Positions 36,301-42,190 of a stretch of 47,729 nt of DNA are shown one piece after another. Source of the DNA: a virus; IMG/VR virus record IMGVR_UViG_3300030117_001806, positions 1 to 47,729 of that record; one strand, given 5' to 3'. The stretch's first letter is position 1. Each line of letters opens with the position of its first letter. A program made the position numbers and the translations under genes. Under the pieces are notes generated by a model, which was not told the origin of the DNA, did no database searches, and was given only the letters and a program-made list of their open reading frames with translations.

Positions 36301-36881
36301 TAACAGGAATGGAGCCAGGGGAAGTGATAGGCAATGAACCTGCTGCAGAAAAGCAAAGAGCTTTAACTTCTGAACCTCTTCCAGTACCTATAGGTAGGAT
36401 CACAGGTGTCAGAGAAGTTACCCCATCCACCACAATAGAGAAACTATTTAACGATGTTGGTAGACCTCAATGGAAAACAGAAATTAAGAACAAATCTGCT
36501 GAAGCTGTGAATACATTTAATCAGTATGTTAGACCTCAACTAGAACTTCTAGCAGATTTAATTATTTATAATGATCAGTGGGATGGTCAATCATTACAAA
36601 ATAAAGAAAAGATACTTAGAAATATTATAAGAATTGCTAAGAAGAATACGATGGATCAGCTAGGTAGAAGTGTTGACAAAAAAGATCAGAAAACAAAATT
36701 AATTTTTGATATAAAAAATAAAGGAACTAAAGAGATTAATTCTAAAGTTCTTGAATACTTTAATGTAACAGAGGAAGATATGTGGAGACTTGATATTCCT
36801 CAACTAAGAATTATTGAGGACATGATATCCACATTAAGAGCAAAAGATAGAAAGTTTGGGAAAATAATAGGAATAGAGTAA
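33327..36881 (+). CDS. Giant internal virion (ejection) protein
   Basis: A 1184-residue, mainly helical protein, last gene of the late arm. Hydrophobic or amphipathic segments occur near residues 165-190 (ASLGVGKLAIMGAAKAAVAG) and 285-305 (STSLGALGGGLQLGLIAI). Central parts such as ILTHPGTTALNI-like (IITHPGTTALNIIGWSS) and the region around PFGQFWNNSVAFMLDH recur in long podovirus internal proteins. It is the size and position counterpart of T7 gp16 without the transglycosylase, which is the separate gene at 30865. Confidence 0.68.
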   Translation: MTITINDDVDQRYSDYLAKKSEEEQTEKAFDPFDPEEYKEKKERGEKIDEGKGLIETLSEKRNYKVIKDYMSDRFGMEETEYEKRDIIDSYVNQMRRFNSGQSVVTIGELAHLNSGEGNALVARRKKAQNAYQLFDSLGGAFAGNRTFGEKMDAVYDYARAVIVDPVNIASLGVGKLAIMGAAKAAVAGVKEVGFRVGRQAAYQALKGGASKETAKRIQRETTQRAIQEGLKKSKTQELLNKANRKGIYTSLGFDMTAAGGVDVLQQQAEVTAGFKEDIDWFQAGVSTSLGALGGGLQLGLIAISKGDNIPLASIQLQRSDLVRKATDDSLRALSKERRKEILSSENVTKALLQLKKRTAEWAQKVKEGKELALKSENPKTSIDYDTDFAVMFFKGDPEAQTEIGKNVGFDGVVNILAKAGYKQPNDMNFTDFMGEALSDMSPDNKQIIIDAYDTLKKSSDQLTDYNLDEFIKIDAAKVSEAASIMGHRSQAKQLFTKLGLDLDNAQAADLAKAIGDPVDETTRKGFIKKFKPIQDLLIRNIITHPGTTALNIIGWSSATVYQSMSDMVRASLYSGAALKGLVTGNLDNAVKYKNLAVSMMDLQRQKVRNMVDPYATFDSVMDYLAVRPEAQKEMFRYLNGGVEIDGILDDFELNPNSIPKKGNFQKFNEFFETIYGVRAQDFFTKTQEFAYALDKRIRIKYGKSFKEFLEDPDLVRHLTDKGSEKFNSFLELETGAVEDALRNTFSKSYGGNDGFIQNMAKLIEQFRSLPGLGALAPFGQFWNNSVAFMLDHSGISLINKYTVKAGGKSALSRDPIDLLTKSAVGWGAVGVATTYQMENLEEGLAWYEGRDETGAVRSYLYDFPRNVPMLVGRMGAHIVRDGAVPAELLTAFADNFGTRALTDEVGQAFGVVSKGIYLAAEAKDKEVLQNIQTTLENIVSQYVSGMTRRLDPINQAVGLAKGENYKVVDKKEGSKWMNDSTRYVDQIFEALTGMEPGEVIGNEPAAEKQRALTSEPLPVPIGRITGVREVTPSTTIEKLFNDVGRPQWKTEIKNKSAEAVNTFNQYVRPQLELLADLIIYNDQWDGQSLQNKEKILRNIIRIAKKNTMDQLGRSVDKKDQKTKLIFDIKNKGTKEINSKVLEYFNVTEEDMWRLDIPQLRIIEDMISTLRAKDRKFGKIIGIE

Positions 36882-36887
36882 AGACAG

Positions 36888-36913
36888 AACCCCTAGAAGA
36901 TGAGCTAGGGGTT
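36888..36913 (+). terminator. Bidirectional hairpin terminator between the arms
   Basis: AACCCCTAG (36888-36896) pairs with CTAGGGGTT (36905-36913) around AAGATGAG. It is followed by TTAGTTT on the + strand and, on the - strand, by TCTGTCTTT. It starts 7 bases after the last late stop and ends 12 bases before the last early stop. It can therefore stop transcription from both sides. Confidence 0.85.
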
Positions 36914-36924
36914 TTAGTTTATGA

Positions 36925-37155
36925 CTATTTATCTTTATTTTTTTTATAATCTAACATTAAGCACGAATAACAAAATGCTTGATTAACAATCTCGTCTGAT
37001 CGCCAATTCCTTCCAGATGCAATAAGACCAGACAAAGCTGCTCCTGCGAAATAATCTCTAGAGGGTATGTCTTTTACAAGTATGGATTTCTTTTGGAACT
37101 CTTGAGCTTCTTGCTCAAGGGTTTTATTTTTTTTGTTTATTGGTTTCATGATCAT
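36925..37155 (-). CDS. Small conserved phage protein
   Basis: A 76-residue protein, last gene of the early arm. SRDYFAGAALSGLIASGRNW is a motif found in small phage proteins of unknown role (R-D-Y/W-F-A-G-x-A-L-x-G). The rest is Lys-rich. It overlaps the end of the DUF3310 gene by 32 bases, or by 26 if translation begins at the second Met (37149). Confidence 0.6.
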   Translation of the reverse strand: MIMKPINKKNKTLEQEAQEFQKKSILVKDIPSRDYFAGAALSGLIASGRNWRSDEIVNQAFCYSCLMLDYKKNKDK

Positions 37156-37477
37156 CTATTATAAATTGTATATTTTGAATTGCTTTTTTTAAATCTTGAA
37201 TCCCTCCCTTATCTCTCCAACGAGTGATATACTTCACTACGTTCCCCTCTGGAAATGATAACTTGTTTTTTATTATGTACTCCATTGGTTCGATAGGATA
37301 CTTTTTGTAGTGATCCCCACCTATCTGATAACTTTTAGCACTATCATTCTTACTCCAAGCATTGATAGTAAAAGTATCACCACACTCTAAACAATGCCCA
37401 TCATCATCTAAATAAGTTCTACACTTCTTACACAAATGTACATCAAGCATATTTAATTCTAATTCTTTATACGACAT
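37124..37477 (-). CDS. DUF3310 protein with N-terminal zinc ribbon
   Basis: A 117-residue protein. Residues 16-32 hold four cysteines in two CxxC pairs (CKKC, CLEC), a zinc ribbon. The C-terminal half is DUF3310: YQIGGDHYKKYPIEPMEYII, then GNVVKYITRWRDKGG and LKKAIQNIQFII. DUF3310 is common in T7-like and other phages, often called nucleotide kinase-like without proof. It overlaps both neighbours (32 and 11 bases). The metal site suggests nucleic-acid contact. Confidence 0.8.
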   Translation of the reverse strand: MSYKELELNMLDVHLCKKCRTYLDDDGHCLECGDTFTINAWSKNDSAKSYQIGGDHYKKYPIEPMEYIIKNKLSFPEGNVVKYITRWRDKGGIQDLKKAIQNIQFIIDDHETNKQKK

Positions 37478-37964
37478 CTACTACCTCCACTTTATGTCTA
37501 GCATGTTCTATTACATAATCAAAAGGAAGCGTTGTTATGAGATCTCCTCTGTTAGGTCTAGTCATTAATCTGAAATGACCTATCCTATCAAAAGAACATT
37601 TCGCACGTAGATCGTCTATGATATCTTCAGGTTTAATTAAATAAAACGCATCCTTAGATCGTACTGCAATCAATCTTTCAATACCATTAGGAACACCCCA
37701 ACCAAATTGAGGTTGCCAATTAGGAGGACGTTTTACTGTACGTAGTTCCCACCAGATTGTATAATCTACTTTACCTTTATGAGAACTGCGTTTACCAGAT
37801 TTAACATCAACCCTGCCAAACTCTTTATCAAGGACATCCCAATGCTCATTCATATCCTCTAAACTGTTTGCCCTCCTAACAAAGTTATCACCACGCAAAG
37901 TTATAAATTCTTTTTCTGCAGCTTCACCTTGGGCAAGGTTTCTTTTTCTAAAGGGTACACTCAT
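37467..37964 (-). CDS. Putative PD-(D/E)XK-type nuclease
   Basis: A 165-residue protein. GEAAEKEF with an acidic helix, then DVLDKEFGRVDVKSGKR, looks like the Glu ... Asp-(E/D)xK core of restriction-like nucleases, with a VDVKS core (Asp53, Lys55). The rest is beta-rich with WWELRTVKRPPNWQPQFGWG. The family is unknown to me. It could degrade host DNA or process replication intermediates. A promoter lies immediately upstream, so close that the mRNA may have no leader. Confidence 0.45.
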   Translation of the reverse strand: MSVPFRKRNLAQGEAAEKEFITLRGDNFVRRANSLEDMNEHWDVLDKEFGRVDVKSGKRSSHKGKVDYTIWWELRTVKRPPNWQPQFGWGVPNGIERLIAVRSKDAFYLIKPEDIIDDLRAKCSFDRIGHFRLMTRPNRGDLITTLPFDYVIEHARHKVEVVDVV

Positions 37965-37970
37965 ATTGGC

Positions 37971-37998
37971 AGTATACCCATCTTGTTCTTAGCGTCAA
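37971..37998 (-). promoter_or_regulatory. Promoter of the putative nuclease operon
   Basis: On the - strand, TTGACG (37998-37993), a 16-base spacer, and TATACT (37976-37971). Each hexamer matches five of six consensus bases. Only six bases separate the -10 from the ATG at 37964, so transcription should start at or next to the start codon. Confidence 0.6.
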
Positions 37999-38001
37999 GT
38001 T

Positions 38002-39717
38002 TTATTCGCATTTACGTAGACCTGTCGCAGTATCAAAGTAACAAGCATCACCTTCTTTTTCTTCTGCAATATCTTCAGCAGATGAAGCATTTAAGATACC
38101 ATATCGTTTACCTGATGCTCGAAACGTAGTACAACCTGAAGCACCACCATCATAGGCTTCCATATAGACACGTTTAAAATCTTCCCAAGAAACATCATCA
38201 CCAACATTACAAGTTTTAGAACAAGCACTGTCAACAAAATGACTAGCAACATTGAGAACTTCTACGTGATCAAACACAGAAAGTTCGTCAGCAGTTTTTC
38301 CTTTTACTTTGAACACACGATATCCATAGTCTTCAACACGTTCTTTCTTCTGTCCTTCAAAAGTTAAAATTGTTCTGTCGTAATAGTGAGAGAATACAGG
38401 TTCAATACCAGAACTTACGTTGTCACTAGATAAAGATATCGTTCCTGTAGGGGCAACTGATAAAAGATGAGAGTTTCTAATACCATGCTTTGCGATTAGT
38501 TCTCTAAGATCTTTAGGTAAAGTTTTACAGAAACCAGATTTAAGATATTTATCAGAATTAAATTCAGGGAATGCTCCTTTCTCTATCGCTATCTCAACTG
38601 AAGTTCGATAGGAAACGTCACGTATAACTCCCATTATTTCTTTCAAAGTTCTTAAAAATTTTTCAGAAGCATACTCAAAGCCAAGAGCTTCGATAGCATT
38701 AGCCACTCCTGTAATACCAAGACCCATTCTTCTTTTACTTATAGCTTCTACTCTCTGTTCTGGAAGAGGGTAAACTGCTCTATCCACAACATTATCCATA
38801 GCTCTTACCACGTAAGGAATATCATTGCGTAATTGATTCATGTTGAAAACGTACTTACTTTCATGCTCTACAATATATTTAGTGAGATTGTAGCTCCCCA
38901 AGAGACAAGCCCCATTGGGAGGGAGGGGTTGTTCAGCACATGGATTTGTAGCAGCTATTTTTTCGCAGTACCAAAGATTATTTTTTTTGTTTATCCTATC
39001 AATAAATAAAATTCCAGGTTCTGCCCAATCCCAAGTGCTCCTAAGTATTTCATCCCATAAAGCTTTAGCACTTATCGTTTTATAAACGACTCCTTCAAAG
39101 GTAAGATCAAAGTCTGTATCCTCTTTTACTGCTTTCATAAACTTATCTGTTACACCTACAGATATATTGAACTGTGTTAAGTTATGGCTATTGTTCTTAG
39201 CTTTTATAAACTCTTCTACATCTGGATGGTCTACCCTTAAAACCCCCATTTGTGCGCCGCGTCTGTGACCTGCACTACTGATTGTATTACAGATAGCATC
39301 AAAGATACCCATAAAACTAAGAGGACCTGAAGACCTGCTCTCTAGAGATCGAATCATTGCTCCACGAGGACGTAGTGTAGAGAAGTCGTATCCAATCCCT
39401 CCACCTAATCGCATTGTTTCAGCTGCCCTTTTTGCAGCTTCCATGATCCCATCCATAGAATCTTCTATAGTTTTTGAAACAAAGCAATTGTAAGGAGTCA
39501 CCTTTCTTGGAGCTCCCATAGCAGATTGAACTCGTCCTGCAGGAAGAAATCTTTGTTTGTAAAGTATATCTCTAAAGTTATTGAAGTGACCTTCATCATC
39601 TTTAAGAGCTTCTGCAACTCTAGTCATAGCGTCAGTAAATGATTCACCTTTGCTACGATACTTCATTGAATGTATTTCCTCTGAAATAGGAAGGGTTGGT
39701 CCATATAGTTCTGTCAT
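38002..39717 (-). CDS. nrdJ: Class II (B12-dependent) ribonucleotide reductase
   Basis: A 571-residue reductase that makes deoxynucleotides using adenosylcobalamin. Cys78, Cys260 and Cys271 fit the redox, thiyl-radical and redox positions; the last two are 11 apart as in the Lactobacillus enzyme. NPCAEQPLPPNGACLLGSYN holds both plus the catalytic Glu262. LGGGIGYDFSTLRPRG and APTGTIS line the substrate site. The C-terminal tail has two cysteines (CYFDTATGLRKCE) for re-reduction. No small subunit or NrdD-type glycyl motif is present, so class II is favoured. The start overlaps MazG by 4 bases. Confidence 0.92.
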   Translation of the reverse strand: MTELYGPTLPISEEIHSMKYRSKGESFTDAMTRVAEALKDDEGHFNNFRDILYKQRFLPAGRVQSAMGAPRKVTPYNCFVSKTIEDSMDGIMEAAKRAAETMRLGGGIGYDFSTLRPRGAMIRSLESRSSGPLSFMGIFDAICNTISSAGHRRGAQMGVLRVDHPDVEEFIKAKNNSHNLTQFNISVGVTDKFMKAVKEDTDFDLTFEGVVYKTISAKALWDEILRSTWDWAEPGILFIDRINKKNNLWYCEKIAATNPCAEQPLPPNGACLLGSYNLTKYIVEHESKYVFNMNQLRNDIPYVVRAMDNVVDRAVYPLPEQRVEAISKRRMGLGITGVANAIEALGFEYASEKFLRTLKEIMGVIRDVSYRTSVEIAIEKGAFPEFNSDKYLKSGFCKTLPKDLRELIAKHGIRNSHLLSVAPTGTISLSSDNVSSGIEPVFSHYYDRTILTFEGQKKERVEDYGYRVFKVKGKTADELSVFDHVEVLNVASHFVDSACSKTCNVGDDVSWEDFKRVYMEAYDGGASGCTTFRASGKRYGILNASSAEDIAEEKEGDACYFDTATGLRKCE

Positions 39718-40076
39718 CTGTTGTCTCCTGATCCTTTTATTTTTCCTCGTTTTTCTCTATCATTTAGTTTCTTCATGTTCATGTCTATCAAAGTATTCAA
39801 GTCTCCTCCAAAGTAATTAGCTAACGCTACAGTGTAAAACAAAACATCCCCTAACTCTTTGAGTATTTCATTATCACTTTCTACTTCACCAATACCACTA
39901 TAATCTCCATTAAAAGTAATAGATTTATCATCTCTAATTTTTTTCTTTAGTTTCTCAGCAACTTCACCAGATTCACCCCAAAGACCTAGAGAGTTTTCGA
40001 CTAAGCGTTCTTGACCTGCAGTAATAATCTTATCTTCTACCCAAAGGCTATACTGTAAATGTGTGTTCGCTGTCAT
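39714..40076 (-). CDS. mazG: MazG-like nucleotide pyrophosphohydrolase
   Basis: A 120-residue protein with LGLWGESGEVAEKLKKKIRD and EILKELGDVLFYTVALANYF, the two-helix ExxE and ExxD metal site of the MazG/all-alpha NTP pyrophosphatase fold. It cleaves NTPs or dNTPs to monophosphates. Phage MazG may lower (p)ppGpp-like signals or feed the reductase. It is translationally coupled on both sides (ATGA overlaps), directly before nrdJ. That fits a nucleotide-supply operon. Confidence 0.88.
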   Translation of the reverse strand: MTANTHLQYSLWVEDKIITAGQERLVENSLGLWGESGEVAEKLKKKIRDDKSITFNGDYSGIGEVESDNEILKELGDVLFYTVALANYFGGDLNTLIDMNMKKLNDREKRGKIKGSGDNR

Positions 40077-40234
40077 TTCTTTTTGACCTCCATCTCTAAA
40101 ATTTTAATATCGTCTATATCGTATATAGTATCACTTAAAGACTCTTCAAGACCATTCTTAACACCATCCTTGTCTGAAGCAATAAAGTTTGCATCAGGGT
40201 CAACTTCGATAAGTATGGTGACTTCGTATAGCAT
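40073..40234 (-). CDS. 53-residue acidic phage protein before mazG
   Basis: A small protein starting at the ATG at 40234 and ending with a TGA that overlaps the mazG start (ATGA). It reads MLYEVTILIEVDPDANFIAS at the N-terminus and YDIDDIKILEMEVKKK at the end. I recognise this beta-alpha-beta type as a frequent small early gene of marine phages. Function unknown. Its promoter lies 13 bases upstream. Confidence 0.7.
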   Translation of the reverse strand: MLYEVTILIEVDPDANFIASDKDGVKNGLEESLSDTIYDIDDIKILEMEVKKK

Positions 40235-40246
40235 GAGAACCTACAA

Positions 40247-40274
40247 GTTATATGTTTTAAATTATTATCGTCAA
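40247..40274 (-). promoter_or_regulatory. Promoter of the small protein-mazG-nrdJ operon
   Basis: On the - strand, TTGACG (40274-40269), a 16-base spacer, and TATAAC (40252-40247). Both hexamers match five of six. The site overlaps the stop region of the endonuclease I gene. The leader would be only about five or six bases before the ATG at 40234. Confidence 0.65.
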
Positions 40275-40275
40275 C

Positions 40276-40668
40276 TTATTTTAACCACTCTTCAGGGATT
40301 AATTTATCTGCGAAAATAAAGTTATATTTTTTACACCAATCTGCGTAACAGGACTTCGATCCTTTATAAAGTTTGGCTCTACTATTTTGAAAAACAAAAC
40401 GAATATCAAGTTTAGGAAACTGTCTTGCTATCTCTTTGTGTTTCCTTCTATCACTTGCTACAAACCTGCCTTTTGTTTCTATAATAATACCATTAGCAAG
40501 AACAAAGTCAGGGGTATAAGTTCGCACTCTTAGGTCTACCCATTTTATTTTTTCTTTTTCGTAGGTAAACTTTATCTTTTTCTTTTTTAAATCTTTTGCT
40601 ACTTCATCTTCAAAGCCAGAACGAAAACCTTTTTTTAAAGCAAGAGCATTAAGTTTCTTTCTGTTCAT
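40276..40668 (-). CDS. T7-type endonuclease I (Holliday junction resolvase)
   Basis: A 130-residue resolvase, counterpart of T7 gp3, cutting branched DNA. I choose the second Met (40668), because then the active site is Glu20 (GFEDEVAKDL), Asp54 (YTPDFVLANG) and Glu64/Lys66 (IIIETKGRF), nearly the T7 spacing (20, 55, 65, 67). The longer frame starts at 40692. FVASDRRKHKEIARQFP follows as in T7. It overlaps the exonuclease gene by about 20 bases. It clears branches before packaging and may help host DNA breakdown. Confidence 0.92.
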   Translation of the reverse strand: MNRKKLNALALKKGFRSGFEDEVAKDLKKKKIKFTYEKEKIKWVDLRVRTYTPDFVLANGIIIETKGRFVASDRRKHKEIARQFPKLDIRFVFQNSRAKLYKGSKSCYADWCKKYNFIFADKLIPEEWLK

Positions 40669-41521
40669 GATATGTAAAATCCTCTGGAACATTAGGTGGA
40701 GAAACTACATCCACCAATAGAACTGCTCCTCCCTTGTATACAAATCTTCTAGAGTCAGGCCAACATTTTTTATTGAACTCACAGAAGTTACAGGAGGGAT
40801 GTAACTTTGTGTTAGGACTTGTCTTCGATTGAGGTACAGGTTTGTATCCTCTGTCAGGAATCTTACCTGTCATTAAAGTTTTAATTTTTGTAACTTCTTT
40901 TTCTTTTTGTTCTATCTCATCTGAAAAATCGTACACATCTAAACACATTGAGCCATTGACTTTATCAACAACAAGAAACGCACCTCTCGTTTTATCTGTA
41001 ACAAGAGGATCATCTTTGGCTGCGTACACATAGGAACTAAGTTGACTAATATATCCAAAAGGATCTTCTTCTCTTAGACTTCCTTCAGAAAACTTTTTGA
41101 AAGAGAAAGGAGATGCAGACTTTACATCCACTGTCATCCCATCAATAACTGCATCTCTGTGTCCTGCAATCTCATTGATAAATAATCTATCCTGTTCTCC
41201 TGCAACAGTATGTCCTGAAACTTTTACTAAAGCTAAAGTTAAAGCTTCAATCATGTCACCATAAAAAAATTTAAGAAGATCTGCTGCAGAGGTAGGCTTA
41301 GCTGACTTTGGCTCGTTCATTTTGTACCAAAGTTTTCTTTTACAAGGACTACCCATAGAAGAGAAAGATAAATAAGAACGAGGTTGTTGTGGTTTATGAA
41401 ACCTTTGATACGCAGTTTGAGAAATTAAATCGCCCATCTTTTCACCAACAACATTATCCCATCCTTTTAAACCAAGGATGGTATCCTGTAAGTCTTTAAT
41501 AAGGTTTTTTATTTTGGGCAT
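40649..41521 (-). CDS. Cas4/RecB-like exonuclease with Fe-S cysteines
   Basis: A 290-residue PD-(D/E)XK nuclease. GHRDAVIDGMTVDVKSAS contains Asp123, Asp132 and Lys134; QLSSY (from 160) is the usual motif IV of RecB-like nucleases. Cys60 (SPCKRKLWY) and Cys244, Cys247, Cys253 (CNFCEFNKKC) match the four-cysteine iron-sulfur site of Cas4 and AddB. It takes the place of T7 gp6 exonuclease, next to endonuclease I. It starts after GGAGGTATAA. No CRISPR context is present. Confidence 0.85.
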   Translation of the reverse strand: MPKIKNLIKDLQDTILGLKGWDNVVGEKMGDLISQTAYQRFHKPQQPRSYLSFSSMGSPCKRKLWYKMNEPKSAKPTSAADLLKFFYGDMIEALTLALVKVSGHTVAGEQDRLFINEIAGHRDAVIDGMTVDVKSASPFSFKKFSEGSLREEDPFGYISQLSSYVYAAKDDPLVTDKTRGAFLVVDKVNGSMCLDVYDFSDEIEQKEKEVTKIKTLMTGKIPDRGYKPVPQSKTSPNTKLHPSCNFCEFNKKCWPDSRRFVYKGGAVLLVDVVSPPNVPEDFTYHEQKET

Positions 41522-41542
41522 TTATACCTCCAATATTATAAA

Positions 41543-41576
41543 CCCCCACCTCTGCAATGAGGAACAGAGATGAGGG
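41543..41576 (-). terminator. Hairpin between SSB and exonuclease genes
   Basis: On the - strand CCTCATCTCTG pairs with CAGAGGTGGGG (11-12 bp with two G-U pairs) around a 10-base loop, then GTTTATAATATT. The T run is short, so this is a weak terminator or attenuator after the SSB gene. A second inverted repeat, CTTCTAGG (41581-41588) with CCTAGAAG (41605-41612), touches the SSB stop. Confidence 0.5.
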
Positions 41577-41605
41577 CTATCTTCTAGGGGAAAGGAACGA
41601 AAGAC

Positions 41606-42130
41606 CTAGAAGGGTATAGAGTCCTGTGATTCTTGAGAGGAGGAAGACGAATTACCACTAGAACTCTGACTATGATCTTGAAACATTGAGGAAGAAGAGG
41701 AAGACTCCCCATCTGATTCATAGACCACATGCTCAAGGACTTGAAGTCCTAACAATCGTGTACCCTTTCTCCCTGTGTTTGTTGGGTACACTTCAACTTT
41801 TACAATGCCTTTGCTTCCATTGCCAATGAAACCTTTTGAATCAAGACTCCATGCTTTGCCAGAAACATCAGCTACAACAGGAGCTCCCCCCATCCACTCC
41901 TGTTTTCCTTTGTGAGGTCTAGAGAAAGTAATTTTAACTCCATCCTCCACATCTGACATTGTTTTCATACAACCCTCTTTCTTTAAAAGGTCAGCAGTTT
42001 TCTTATCAGTGGTGATAGTAACTTTGTACTCACCCTCTGTTTCTTCATTCCAAGTGGCACGATCACGATTGGTTTCAAATACTTTCGCCCATTCAAGCGT
42101 ACCTTTTATATCTAATTTAGTTGATGGCAT
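41606..42130 (-). CDS. Single-stranded DNA-binding protein
   Basis: A 174-residue OB-fold SSB of T7 gp2.5 type. The N-terminal 135 residues are beta-rich (GTLEWAKVFETNRDRATWNE, GEYKVTITTDKKTADLLKKE, TRLLGLQVLEHVVYE). The C-terminal 35 residues are Ser/Gln-rich and disordered. They end SQDSIPF, a protein-interaction tip like bacterial SSB DDDIPF. It coats the lagging strand and recruits polymerase and helicase. Own promoter and a strong AGGAGGG site suggest high expression. Confidence 0.88.
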   Translation of the reverse strand: MPSTKLDIKGTLEWAKVFETNRDRATWNEETEGEYKVTITTDKKTADLLKKEGCMKTMSDVEDGVKITFSRPHKGKQEWMGGAPVVADVSGKAWSLDSKGFIGNGSKGIVKVEVYPTNTGRKGTRLLGLQVLEHVVYESDGESSSSSSMFQDHSQSSSGNSSSSSQESQDSIPF

Positions 42131-42158
42131 CTTGCCCTCCTTTTTTGCTATATTTATT

Positions 42159-42187
42159 TAAATAAGGATTTGATATTTAAAAGTCAA
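42159..42187 (-). promoter_or_regulatory. Promoter of the SSB gene
   Basis: On the - strand, TTGACT (42187-42182), a 17-base spacer and TATTTA (42164-42159). The -35 is near-perfect, the -10 weak but AT-rich. It lies between the polymerase stop and the SSB start and leaves a leader of about 20 bases with AGGAGGG. Confidence 0.45.
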
Positions 42188-42190
42188 GTC

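Noticed and set aside
37283-37300. GGTTCGA-type word suggesting a tRNA T-loop
   Set aside because: It lies inside the DUF3310 gene and no acceptor or anticodon stem surrounds it; no tRNA was found anywhere.
40649-41521. CRISPR-associated Cas4
   Set aside because: The motifs match, but there is no Cas1, Cas2 or array; the neighbours are phage replication and recombination genes.
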